Positions 1 through 17,385 of a stretch of 64,000 bases of DNA are shown in pieces. This DNA comes from Chondrilla cf. caribensis. Lineage: Eukaryota > Porifera > Demospongiae > Chondrillida > Chondrillidae. Location of the stretch: positions 1,353,193 to 1,417,192 of the forward strand of contig OZ026567.1 of the NCBI GenBank assembly GCA_964020155.1, given 5' to 3'. How positions within the stretch are numbered: the stretch's first letter is position 1; every line of letters starts with the position of its first letter. The notes under the pieces were generated by a model. The model searched no databases. It had not been told where the DNA came from and saw only the letters and a program-made list of their open reading frames with translations. The translations under genes and the position numbers were made by a program.

Positions 1-375
1 CGGTGCAACACTAAAATAAATGTGCTATAGTGTAGATAGTTGCATATTGTGTATTGATCTAACATAACAACAGATACCACAGATGTACACACACACTGTT
101 CACCCTAAACACACGCACACACACACACTCACTTTCAGTCCATTGTCGAATATTTCTTCCCAAACAACATAACTTTTGTCAAGAGTACCAACCAAGTCGA
201 GCAATCTACAGTGCGATAATGGAGTAGAGAGCGAGTTAGATCACACACACAAGGTACATATGTACGTATGTATGTACATGTATACAGGCCGGTCAAAAGG
301 GTCTGATTGTAAGGTGGTCCTGATTTTTCGTTTAATTATACTAGTGTATCGGAGCACGTTTTCCATTTTCCCTAT
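1..375. other. Left edge, no exon recognised
   Basis: This stretch lies beyond the last visible exon of the leftward hexosaminidase gene and is probably its intron. It holds short CA-rich runs near 90-130 and nothing that reads as the next hexosaminidase exon on the minus strand. Confidence 0.5.
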
Positions 376-556
376 ATTGTTTTCATTTCGACTTCCGGAA
401 TGTAACGCTCGTCTACATCTAATACGTGCTCCAACACGTAACCGGAACAATGAATTTATAGTTTATATTGTGCAAAAAAGATGGCCGATTTGGAACGCCG
501 AGAATGAGAAATTGGGCTGGAACTCGTGCGTTGAAGCTTACTGAACATAATAACTT
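376..556. repeat. Left arm of an imperfect inverted repeat (foldback complex)
   Basis: The segment is matched in reverse complement by 1110-1300. Shared blocks include AACAATGAATTT, GATGGCCGATTT and AATAACTTCA, in the same order after reverse complementing. Its outer end, with CATTTCGACTTCCGG, is also found inverted at 2085-2122. This looks like one or more MITE or foldback elements inside the large hexosaminidase intron. Confidence 0.7.
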
Positions 557-557
557 C

Positions 558-803
558 ACCCTCTCTCACATACACTACACCCTCTCTCACAATACACTAC
601 ACCCTCTCTCACATACACTACACCCTCTCCACAGTACGATACACTACACCCTCTCTCACAATACACTACACCCTCTCTCACAATACACTACACCCTCTCT
701 CACATACACTACACCCTCTCTCACAATACACTACACCCTCTCTCACAATACACTACACCCTATCTCACAATACACTACACCCTCTCTCACAATACACTAC
801 AGG
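558..803. repeat. Minisatellite of ~20-23 bp units
   Basis: About a dozen head-to-tail units built on ACTACACCCTCTCTCACA followed by an ATAC or AATAC variant. It lies between the arms of the inverted repeat, downstream of the last visible hexosaminidase exon. Confidence 0.9.
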
Positions 804-837
804 CAGTAAATAATGAATTGGAGAATCACTGCTATAC

Positions 838-2187
838 CTTGTCTCATAGTACTGCTCAAGTTGGTAATAGTCTCCAGTGATATTGTGCTTCTCCATCCAC
901 TCCCAAATAAAAGGGTTTGTTGTCCTACAACAACAGACAGACAGTAAAATAATTTGATAGGTAGAGCAACAACATCTTATTGTAAACAGACAAACAACAA
1001 ACATATCAAGTTAAAGCACTGATGAAAAACAAGTAATTCGAGTTAAAAAAACTCGTGGGGCTGCCGCCCCCCGCACTTGAATTACTTGCACGTCTTTCTT
1101 AGGTTTGGAAGAAGAACCTTCTCTGAAGTTATTACGTTCGTCGAGCTTCAGCACACGAATTTTAGCCTAATTTCAAATTGTTGGCGATCAAAATCGGCCA
1201 TCTTTATTTCGCGTAATAATAATATTATAAATTATAATAAAAATTCATTGTTGCTGTTACGCGTAGGAATACGTATTATATACGTATATATATATATATG
1301 TATCCCGATTGGTGATATTGTCACTTAACTTCAAAAGCGCCGACTACGGTATATACCCGATATACCGGGGTATATTTCTGACCTCATTACTGATATACCC
1401 CGTTTTCTTAATTGAAAGGAAGTTATCAATTATCGCCGCACTTGTCACTTAACATTAGACAATGCACCAGCAATACTGATACACAATGAACGCCAAAGAC
1501 AGTTGAAAGAACACAAAATCAGCGCACAAACCTCGTGTTTTCAAAAGGGCGGCGAATCGAGAACGATTTTAACATGAATCGATCGGTCGTTTAGATCGAA
1601 GACTTCGTGGTTCGGGCTTCTAGGCGGGATAATATTTACTTAGCCTATTTTCTTGGCGGCGTTTTGGGCACATAAGGATTTGTCCACTCTTCTTAGTCGG
1701 TAAGCTCAGAGAAACGATCGCTATTATCATTATCTCCACACCTCTTTTTGCTAGGTATTAGAGAGTTGATGGGTACTCAGTTATTGTTAACTTGCCTCTG
1801 ATTAAAGATTTTACTGTCGTTTCCAGCTCCCAAAGAAATCTTTCCTCGCAAATTTCTCGTCTGTATTCACAACGCTAACATACTTTCGATCGTTTTGACG
1901 GGATACATATTTGTTATACCCCGCCTTTGCTGGGTACATGGGGATATACTTGAGTGTCAGAAAGCGATAACCTCGGGCTTCGCCCTCGGTATATCGCTTC
2001 CTGACACTCAAGTATATCCGCCATGTACCCAGCAAAGGCGGGGTATAACTAATACATATACATCTATCTATATATTATATATCGGTCGAGCGTTACATAC
2101 CGGAAGTCGAAATGAAAACAATAACAAGCATATTAAATAAATAGAGATGTTTAACAAAGCACCCACACCCACAAGACCCAGCTACAA

Positions 2188-2228
<41 letters not shown>

Positions 2229-2510
2229 CACACAGCATACTTACCAGCAGCTGAAACTGACTTCATCCCCACCGAGATGAAGATACTGATCCTTGAACAC
2301 AGTTGACAGTTCTTTGAAAAGTCCCTCCAGGAAGACCCAGTTTTTCTCATTTGTTGGATCTATAGGACCATAACTATTGCAGGAAGAAATATTGCAAGCA
2401 TATTGTGGGTAATCACATACAATACACAGTATGTAACACCTAAATATATGGATGTTTACATGCATGCACTCACAAACACCATACAACACATACACACACA
2501 ACACAACATA

Positions 2511-2579
<69 letters not shown>

Positions 2580-2940
2580 ACACAACACACACACAAATAT
2601 GCAGAAATACCACACCACACACACATGTATGCACGCATACCACACAACACACACAACACATATGTACGTACGTACGCACAAACACCACTCACCTTCCAGT
2701 AGGCTTTCCAGTTGAGTTTTTATAACAAGCAGTACTCAATCCAGGTTGGCCTTTCCCCCAAGACAGGGAATGTCCCTGAAGTATACAATACAATAAACAC
2801 ATGCTAGGAGGATTGACTCTTTTTATCTATGGACCTACTTCGTTCACAAAACACACACACATGCACACATGGCGTGTACTCACATTGGCTCACACCAAGT
2901 ACGTACATGTACTACTGTAACTAACTGCTCACAGCACACA

Positions 2941-3012
<72 letters not shown>

Positions 3013-4186
3013 CACACACTCACAGGAGTGTCAAACTCTGGTATTACTCTAATTCCTCTTTCTTTGGCATACGATATTACATTCTGAACATCACTTGGAG
3101 TGTACAAGTGGTTCTGGTCATATGCTCCATCTTTACTCAAATCTGGATAAGTGGTGCTGACATAAGGGAAGGACTGGTCATCCACAATGTGCCAGTGTAA
3201 GACGTTCATCTTGTTGAAGGACATAGCATCCTACAAGGGAAGGAGGGAGATAGGTGGAGGAGAGTGATGGAGTGGAGGAGGGTGATGGAGTGGAGGAGAG
3301 TGGTGGAGTGGAGGAGAGTGCGGGAGTGGAGTAGAGTGAGGGAGTGGATGGATGGATGGAGTGGAGGAGGGTGATGGATGGAGTGGAGGAGGGTGATGGA
3401 GTGGAGGAGAGTGATGGAGTGGAGGAGAGTGATTGAGTGGAGGAGAGTGGTGGAGTGGAGGAGAGTGCGGGAGTGGAGTAGAGTGAGGGAGTGGAGGAGA
3501 GTGAGGGAGTGGAGGAGAGTGATGGAGTGGAGGAGAGTGGTGAATTGGAGGAGAGTGATGGAGTGGAGGAGAGTAATGGAGTGGAGGAGAGTGAGGGAGT
3601 GGAGGAGAGTGAGGGAGTGGAGGAGAGTGATGGAGTGGAGGAGAGTGATGGAGTGGAGGAGAGTGAGGGAGTGGAGGAGAGTGATGGAGTGGAGGAGAGT
3701 GGTGGAGTGGAGGAGAGTGATGGAGTGGAGGAGAGTGAGGGAGTGCATGAAGGAAAGTGATGTAGTACACACTGCATACACAGGTGTACGTATGTATATA
3801 CACATACTCTTATACCCAAACATGCACGTAATATCACCCCAAAAGCCGGAAACGTACAAGAAACTGAAGGATTGTTGGAACTGGGATATAATGTCGAGCT
3901 GTGTCAATGAGGAATCCTCTGTGCTTGAATCGAGGAATGTCACCAACCAAACCGGAGTACATCATGTACTGGCCGTCATGGAAGAAGATCAACTGACTGA
4001 AAGTCTCAAGACCTGAATTTCAACAGAACATACACATGAATGCATGTACTGAGGAGACAAAATTGAAGTCAGAGATTGAGTGCAAATTATCTACCAGCAT
4101 GAATACATTGGGAAACGTGTAAATGTGAGCATGCATATACACACACACATGCACACTCACATGTTTATAAATACATAAACACGCAC

Positions 4187-4250
<64 letters not shown>

Positions 4251-5090
4251 CACAGTTTACCCCTCAAAGCTCCAAAAATAGTTGGTGAATATATTCGTGT
4301 ATCCTCCTTATAAATTGTGATTTGGTCTACATGAAAGATATCAAAAGATGAAATAAAAATACATACATTGATAGCAGTTACATAATCCTAGCGTAGTACA
4401 TATATCATACATAGTACAAGCTGATAGAACTGAGCCCATGGCATCAGAACCCACAATAGCTAGGAAGTGGATGCTACAAGTGCATACGAATGTACATACT
4501 ATCTCCCGTAGAGATAGATGCTGAACAATGACCTGACGTTTAATGATGTACAGCACATAACAATGAAGTATCTCCACGTTTAGTGAGGACCCTTTCACCA
4601 TAAATCGGTCCTCCCGCGGTCTAACCGGACCTGTTGCGTGTTATACGTGTACACAGTACGGTATCGAGTCCATAAGGACGGCAAATGCATACAGTAGGTA
4701 CTCTCGGGCGAAACAAACACGCGATACAATTCCTATACACGCGAGTAACATACATTCTTCCAGAGTATCCAAAGTCTGGACCTCTGAAGCGTCCCCTGCG
4801 TACACAGTCAATTTCCTGATTCCACTAGTAGAACTGCCTTCTCCTTGGTCGAAAAAGTACTGTTTGTATCTATCAAAAGCATTCTTCAGCAAAGGACTGG
4901 CCTTGCCAGGACCGTCTCCAACAATCTCAAACTCTTTGTCAATGAGCGAGATTGTACCTTCCTGAAACGAATAGTTACCAGGAATCGGCCACATCATAGC
5001 TCTCGGATCTGGGAGACCGTCACTAACAGCAAATGACAAAGCAAAGGATGGCAAAGTTGCCAACAGACTGAGCATGACCAGGGACGCCAT
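838..5090 (-). CDS. Beta-hexosaminidase, GH20 (partial; C-terminus off window)
   Basis: Lysosomal exo-glycosidase of the HEXA/HEXB type, removing terminal N-acetylhexosamines. Exons I reconstruct on the minus strand are 5090-4754, 4326-4261, 4012-3858, 3230-3024, 2775-2693, 2373-2245 and 924-838, all with GT-AG borders and consistent phase, giving about 354 residues. The start has a signal peptide ([16 protein letters not shown]). Family landmarks appear in order: FGALRG then [50 protein letters not shown], and HLGGDEV, whose D-E pair is the catalytic pair (about residues 319-320). The last visible exon ends in phase 2, and the remaining third of the protein (including the usual WQE region) must lie left of position 1. 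Introns hold CA tracts, a minisatellite and foldback repeats. HEXA versus HEXB cannot be decided here. Confidence 0.93.
1030..1088. repeat. Palindromic hairpin with nested stems
   Basis: The ends CAAGTAATTC and GAATTACTTG are exact reverse complements. Inside are smaller stems, one closing over an A-run (CGAGTT with AACTCG) and one G/C-rich (GTGGGG with CCCCGC). It lies in the last hexosaminidase intron of the window, just before the right arm of the larger inverted repeat. Confidence 0.75.
1110..1300. repeat. Right arm of the inverted repeat
   Basis: Reverse-complement homologue of 405-556, with small indels. It ends in a short (TA)n run. The two arms are diverged (many substitutions), so the element is not recent. 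Confidence 0.65.
1913..2049. repeat. Near-perfect 137-bp foldback hairpin
   Basis: The arms start GTTATACCCCGCCTTTGCTG and end with its reverse complement. The stem is about 60 bp with few mismatches around a small loop near CGGGCTTCGCCC. It is far longer than a terminator-type hairpin and fits a foldback or MITE. It lies within the hexosaminidase intron between exons 2373-2245 and 924-838. Confidence 0.9.
2085..2122. repeat. Inverted third copy of the 376-413 element end
   Basis: Reverse complement of 376-413 with a single mismatch across most of its length (CGAGCGTTACATACCGGAAG). It places matching inverted termini about 1.75 kb apart, so 376-2122 may be a nested or composite element. Confidence 0.7.
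2191..2234. repeat. (CA)n tract, GT on the hexosaminidase sense strand
   Basis: Dinucleotide tract starting about ten bases after the 5' splice site of the minus-strand exon 2373-2245. Confidence 0.95.
2513..2573. repeat. (CA)n tract in a hexosaminidase intron
   Basis: Pure CA on the plus strand, so GT on the sense strand, about 120 bases downstream of the donor at 2692. Confidence 0.95.
2934..3009. repeat. (CA)n tract directly after a hexosaminidase donor
   Basis: The sense strand reads GTGAGTGTGTGTACATG and then pure GT, so the repeat begins within about fifteen bases of the donor at 3023. Confidence 0.95.
3240..3757. repeat. 18-bp G/A-rich minisatellite
   Basis: About 28 head-to-tail copies of a unit close to GAGTGGAGGAGAGTGATG. 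One strand has almost no C. It fills most of the intron between hexosaminidase exons 4012-3858 and 3230-3024. It is open in several frames on both strands only because 18 is a multiple of three. Confidence 0.95.
4192..4249. repeat. (CA)n tract after the donor of exon 4326-4261
   Basis: GT on the hexosaminidase sense strand, starting about eleven bases after the donor. Confidence 0.95.
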
Positions 5091-5131
5091 TTTAAATGAT
5101 CACGTGATAAGTCTGCTCAAGCATGTAAAAG
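5091..5131. promoter_or_regulatory. Head-to-head intergenic gap, probable bidirectional promoter
   Basis: Only 41 bp separate the hexosaminidase start codon (minus strand) from the phosphotransferase start codon (plus strand). It contains TGATCACGTGATAAG, with an E-box-type CACGTG palindrome. Core promoter elements must lie here or overlap the 5' exons. No TATA box is evident. Confidence 0.6.
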
Positions 5132-6915
<1,784 letters not shown>

Positions 6916-7290
6916 TTATTATATCAAATTACTTGTCAATATGTTTTTATCACCCATCATTGTATTACATGTACTTCTTATCCGATACACCTGCTATCAA
7001 TCCTGATTGACATGGTGTACATGAGCTAGGGAACAAGCGGTGTGTACGGTATGTATCAACCGGGTACATCAGCTGCAAGTTTTTCCATATAATGTTATGT
7101 GCTACGAAAGCTATAAGCTACGAAAGCATATATTGTTAATAATATTGTTAATAATGGTCTTCCCCCCCCCCCCCTTATGCAATAAAACACGGGGTCATAT
7201 ATTACGCAATGTAGCGTGCTTATTTTGCAATCAATTGTCCCTCCAGTGTGGTCTGTCATAGATCTAGACACTAGAGAATAACCTGCACAA
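6916..7290. other. Intergenic, phosphotransferase 3' end to TPK start
   Basis: Contains an 11-bp C run near 7164 followed by an AATAAA at 7181-7186 that could serve as a polyadenylation signal. No coding exon was recognised. Confidence 0.4.
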
Positions 7291-12169
<4,879 letters not shown>

Positions 12170-12270
12170 TTTTGAGTCCTCATAATTCAATGGCATGTAT
12201 ATTATCACCCTCATAATTGATATTAATTTGCTTCCTAAAATTAATGAACGTATAGTAATATCTGAAGAAA

Positions 12271-13937
12271 ATGGCTGCCAATTATTTCGCGTTGCACGAG
12301 AGAAGAGCTCATTGTAGCACTCTGATTGGGGACAAACTTTATGTGTGGGGAGGGGTGACTACGGAACACATTTATCCGGCCGCAAATGAAGAAGAAGACG
12401 ATGATGATAGCGAATCCGATGATTCGGACGGACCTTCTTCACCGACTTTGGTCAAGTTGAGGAAACTTTTGCCCGACCCGAAGGACAATTTTGTGGACGT
12501 TTTCGACACGGTGACCCGCCTGTGGTGGCACTACACTACAACTGGAGACGTTCCCCCGGGAGACTACGGGTCCTCGCTGTGCCCCTTGGACAATCAGTTC
12601 ATATTTCTGTTTGGCGCGTACAACGGATTGAATTTCTCTTCCAGTCTGTACCGCCTGAATGTCGAGACCTTTGAGTGGACGAAGATCGAGCCGAATACAC
12701 CCACACTGCCCCTCCCATCCGCTAGAGTGGGGATGGTAGACTACCATCAGCACCTTTGCGTGTTCGGTGGTGTCTGTACCAGGCCACCCGATGAGAGGTC
12801 CAGAGTCAACCCTTCACTGCTGTATCAAGAAACAGCAAGTGGAAACAAGCCATGGGGGTGGTCCAACGAGTACTGCGAGTTCAATGTTGCCAAAGGTATT
12901 GAGTAGCATGTGATAGCATGAACTAAAGGTCCCTTGTAGTTGTCTTGCCAGTTCTACTGTATATGCAATAGTTGAACCTTATTAGTTATGTGTGGTTTGG
13001 AGGGTTCAGGGATGTTACGCTGTACTGTGTGTACATACGTAGATCCAGTGGAACCTCTCTATTGAGCACACTTCGGGACTTTGTGTCCTTGTTACAGCTA
13101 GAGGTGTTCTCAATCCAGAGGTCATTTAATACACTAATACTACAGTATTACAATGTGACAAAGAATGGTGTCCTTTCTATAAAGGTGTCCTCAATTCAAA
13201 GGTTTATAATAGAGAGATTCTGCTGTATGTGTGTGGGGAACCCCCTAGACATAATACGTGCCCCGGTTCTCCCATTGCAATTTGTGTGGCTACCTCAGCC
13301 TTTTGGATGAATTGTCCATCTCTTCCTCCCTGTATGACGTAGGGGAGTGGCAGATTGTGGATGTACGAAACCCTCCCCCACCTTGTGGGGGAGCAGCCTT
13401 TGTACAATTCGACTCTCACAGAGCTATCTCTTTCGGTGGTAGAGTTGGAGAAAATCTTTCAAATGCATTTTTCATCTTGGACCTATCAACAAAGGTATAT
13501 GCAAAAAACTTACTATTGTCTAGTGTATATATGCGGTGCAGTCCACTTATAGATGAGACTTCTCCTACATAGTTGAATTAAATTTATGTTTGAGTTGAAT
13601 CCATATGCTTATCCCAACAATCTCATTGTGTATTTTGAAAGGTGTGGTCTGGTCCAATTAACCCCCCGGGGGAGGACATTCCATGGCCCATTCCGAGAAC
13701 CTTTCACACCCTCACCTGTCTGGTGGATCCGGATAAGGTTGGGGATGGCTTGTTGGCCCGTTCACTGAAGCAGAAGATGCTGTTGCTGTGGGGAAAGAGC
13801 AAGACAGCAGCACCGAGTGTGTTCTCTGACGAAGCTTGGATAATGGAGTCAGTTGACTCCAGTAGCTTTGAAGATAATGTTCAGTGGACCAGGGTGTGTG
13901 TATGCGTGTGTGTGTGTGTATGCGTGTGTGTGTGTGT

Positions 13938-13997
<60 letters not shown>

Positions 13998-14762
13998 TGT
14001 GCGTACGAGTGCATTAAATTTACATTTCTGTGGTCCTGTGATCCAGTTGTGGTTACTAATTCACCACCACACCACCACTCACCAGATGTGCTGAAATAGC
14101 TCAGTTGGGAGAGCGTTAGACTGAAGATCTAAAGGTCCCTGGTTCGATCCCGGGTTTCAGCACTTTTTTTTCTTTTTTTTGATAATCCTCTCATCTCTAT
14201 AAATCTGGTGTATCCAATTCAACATATAGTAAAACCTAACCTTCCTTGTACTGTAATTCCTTCAATAACATTTTTTGTTATTCTCTATTGTACATAGTTA
14301 ATATAATAGTCCGTGTCTGACTAGTATTAGGCAAACAAACTTGTTCACTGTTCATTTCAGCTATAAGTGTTGGGCGGTATACACCGATTGTCATCCTAAT
14401 ATATATTTCATACAGATTGGTGTATATATATGTATGTATCTGTGTATGTGTATAAAAAATTATGCATGTGTGGTGTTGTATGAAAGTTTCCATGTACGTA
14501 CATACTGCGTATATACATACCTACATACTGTGTATGTACACATGTATGCATGTAGGTCCGTCTCCCCCTATTCCCTCGATCGTGGCACACTGTTGTTCCA
14601 CAATACGATCCTCATTCCACCATGTTGTACCTGCTTGGAGGAAACACTCCCTCCACTGATGATGCCATTTGTATGGTGAAGCCGTTCCAGAGGAAACAGC
14701 GTGGAGACTTTAGGAATCTTCAGTGGGGTATGTGGAGTCTGGGGGTTGGTGTGTGTGTGTGA

Positions 14763-14832
<70 letters not shown>

Positions 14833-14924
14833 TTGTGTGTATACGTGTGTGTGTGTATGTGTGTGTGTGTGTGTGTGTGCGTTTGTGTGTATACGTGTGT
14901 GTGTGTGTATGCGTTTGTGTGTAT

Positions 14925-14964
<40 letters not shown>

Positions 14965-15417
14965 ATTATGCGTATACAATATACATTTTAATATGCTCAA
15001 CTCAAGTACATGTTAATAACATGAACTATTTGTATGTTAGCTGTGATTGTGTGCTTTACATGAAATCACTATAATACATACGTACACATTATTTATATAT
15101 TTAAAAATATAGTATTTGCATTATATTTGTTATCTATTGCATATGCGATAAACATTATGTATTTTGCATTCATTCTTCACTCTTTCTCTTAAGGAGTACC
15201 TAATCTGCAAACTCTGTGTCTGAATACTGTGGTGAAGGTGACCAAAGGTCTTATTGGACCAGTGTGTCAAATTTTGCCGGAGAAGCTGGCATTGTTGCTG
15301 AGAGACCACGTTAGGAAACAAGGGTATTTCCCCATTGTCAGTATCCACGGTTACACCAAAGAACACTCCCCTGCTGAAGATGGCAGTGAAAACACTCAGT
15401 TCATGCGTGGATTGTGA
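12271..15417 (+). CDS. Kelch-repeat protein
   Basis: Five exons (12271-12895, 13343-13494, 13642-13893, 14556-14727, 15194-15417) give 474 residues. Kelch blades are recognisable from GG or FG pairs preceded by hydrophobic strands and followed by W: GDKLYVWGGV, NQFIFLFGAYNGLNFSSSLYRLN then FEWTKIEP, HQHLCVFGGV, HRAISFGGRVGENLSNAFFILD, and STMLYLLGGNTPSTDDA. An acidic EEEDDDD and serine-rich insertion near residues 45-60 interrupts the first blade. The C-terminal ~75 residues (after FRNLQWG) look helical and are not a Kelch blade. There is no BTB or F-box at the N-terminus. A beta-propeller scaffold, probably a partner-recruiting protein, is inferred; the specific function is unknown. A 102-bp gap follows the TPK stop codon on the same strand. 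Confidence 0.88.
13046..13225. mobile_element. MITE in Kelch intron 1
   Basis: Termini CAGTGGAACCTCTCTATT and, inverted, CAGCAGAATCTCTCTATT; about 180 bp, non-coding. Target duplication is not clear. Related in termini, but not in body, to the CAGTGAA family. Confidence 0.75.
13894..13996. repeat. (GT)n starting at the Kelch exon-3 donor
   Basis: The donor itself is the first GT of the tract. Confidence 0.95.
14090..14162 (+). tRNA. tRNA-Phe (GAA), in a Kelch intron
   Basis: 73 nt and almost identical to the copy at 9755, with complete acceptor pairing, A and B boxes, anticodon GAA and a T-run terminator. About 45 bp of 5' flank (for example ATCCAGTTGTGGTTACTAAT) is also shared, so the copies arose by DNA duplication of a larger block. 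Confidence 0.97.
14749..14962. repeat. (GT)n-rich tract after the Kelch exon-4 donor
   Basis: Begins about 20 bases after the donor at 14728 and is interrupted by repeated GCGTTTGTGTGTATACGTGT blocks at 14829, 14879 and 14911. Confidence 0.95.
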
Positions 15418-15919
15418 CCCCATGACCTCCCACTGTTTCTGCACATGAGAAAGATTGGATTGGTCTATAATCAAGAATAACTCACTCTTGTATACACGTA
15501 TTCAATTTCGTATAATGAATGGATTGAGCATATTATATAATTACATATTGCGGCCCATTAAGTGAGTGGCACTGTACTATACTCTATAATATTATACATA
15601 TGTTTTCATACATATTATACATAATGGAATAAAATGATAATTATGATATTATAGTGCAGTCATCATTATAATATCATTATATATTATGCACAAAACATAT
15701 TATAGTTAATGTTTTTAGATAGGTATTTGATGTACGTATGTATTGACAGCATGCGTAATATATTCACATCCAGTTTCATGTGTACACGTACAAATGAAAT
15801 ATTACAATAATATATATTATATATATATTATTATTATACATTATATAAAATATATAAAATTATGTATAATATTATAATATAATTCAATTAAACCTTTGTA
15901 GTGATCAAATATAATAGGA
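15418..15919. other. AT-rich intergenic, Kelch 3' flank
   Basis: Contains AATAAAA near 15629 (possible polyadenylation signal) and dense ATATTATA-type palindromes between 15590 and 15890. No exon was recognised. Confidence 0.5.
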
Positions 15920-17000
15920 AGCTGTCCCACCTTATGACCAGACCTAGCTGATGGCATGAACTAAATGCCGAAACAATCCCCATTTCAATATGTGGCCTCT
16001 AACCTAATGCACATTCTGAGGTGCTTAATATTTGTCAATGTATAGGAGAGAATAGGAGAAATAACGCTAAGCACCTTCTTGCATAACTCTTGGTAGAGGA
16101 GACATATCAATCTGATATTTTCACCAGACCTAGGTGAGGCATGAACTAAATGCTGAAACAATTCATATTTCAATTGCAATACGTGGCCCGTAACCCCAAC
16201 TACATTTGGAGGTGCTTAGTATTTTTACAATGTATGTATGTATGGGAGAGAATAGGAGAAAAATATGCCAATTACCTTCTTGCATAACTCATGGGAGAGG
16301 GGCCTTGTCAACTTGATAATTGTACTGGACCAGCTGATGACATGAACTGAATGCTGAAACAATTATCATCTCAGTACATGGCCTGTAACCTTAGGTACTT
16401 TAAGAGGTACTTAATATTTTTTCAATGTATAGGAGAGAATAGGAAAATAGACACTATAAGCACCTTCTTGCATAACTCATGGGAGAGTGGCAGTGTCATC
16501 TTGATATTTTCACCAACCCTAACTGATGGCATGAAGTAAATGCTGAAAAAATTCTCATCTCAGTCTCTAACCCTTAATACATTCCAAGGTGCTGAATATT
16601 TTTTCAATGCACGTACATATGTAGGGAAGAAAATGCTAAGCACCTTTTTGCACAACTCATGGGAGAGGGGGCGTGTCAGCTTGATATTTCAAACAAAGTT
16701 GGGGATGTGAACTAACTTCTGAAACAATTCCCATCTCAATAGGTGGCCTGTAACCCCAGTTACATTCGGAGGTGCTTAAGATTATTTCAATGTATGGAAG
16801 ACTACGTACATATAGGAGAGAAAATGCTAAGCATGCTCCTTTTCGCATAGCTCATGGGAGAGGGGGCGTGTCAACTTTACATTTTAGACAGAACTAGCTG
16901 GGGATATGAACTAACTTCTCAAACAATTCCCATCTCAATAGGTGGCCTGTCACCCCAGTTACTTCGGAGGTGCTTAACACTTTTTCAATGTATGGGAGCA
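15920..17000 (-). repeat. Satellite A, reverse block 1 (degenerate)
   Basis: About six ~185-bp monomers, the most diverged of the array. Diagnostic pieces are AAGCACCTTTTTGCATAGCTC, split here as AAGCACCTT and GCATAGCTCATGGGAGAG, with GAGGTGCTTAATATTTTT. I call this orientation reverse. Confidence 0.9.
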
Positions 17001-17385
17001 TACGTACCTTCCCATACATTGAAAAGATATTAAAAACCTCTGGATGTTGTTAGGGTTAGGGACCACCTGTGGAGATGAAAATTGCTTCATACGTTAGTAT
17101 AGGTCCACAACTAGGTTCTCCTAATATATCATGTTGACGCGTCCTCTCTCCCATGAGCTAAGCAAAAAGGTACTTAGCATTGTTTGATCCTATACCTTCC
17201 CACACATTCAAAATATATTAAGCACCTCCGGATGTAGTTAGGGTTAGGGACCACCTGTGGTGATGAAAATTGTTTCATAAGTTAGTATAGGCCCACAATA
17301 AGGTTTCCATTAAATATCATTTTGACACGCCCCTTCTCCCATAAGCTACGCAAAAAGGTGCTTAGCATTGTTTGACCCTATGTAT
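17001..17385 (+). repeat. Satellite A, forward block (variant, two monomers)
   Basis: Two monomers with a variant body (GGTTAGGGACCACCTGTGG and TTAGTATAGG). Orientation is opposite to both neighbours. Confidence 0.8.

Noticed and set aside
3178..3946. Long repetitive frames over the G/A-rich minisatellite
   Set aside because: The 18-bp unit keeps frames open on both strands. The region is an intron of the hexosaminidase gene and no family is matched.
14650..14680. CTGATGA in the Kelch gene near 14656
   Set aside because: It lies in a coding exon and has no GAAA box, stem II or cleavage-site partner at hammerhead spacing.
17045..17065. Telomere-like TTAGGGTTAGGG
   Set aside because: Only two hexamers, inside a variant satellite monomer (repeated at ~17230 in the next monomer). 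Not a telomeric tract.
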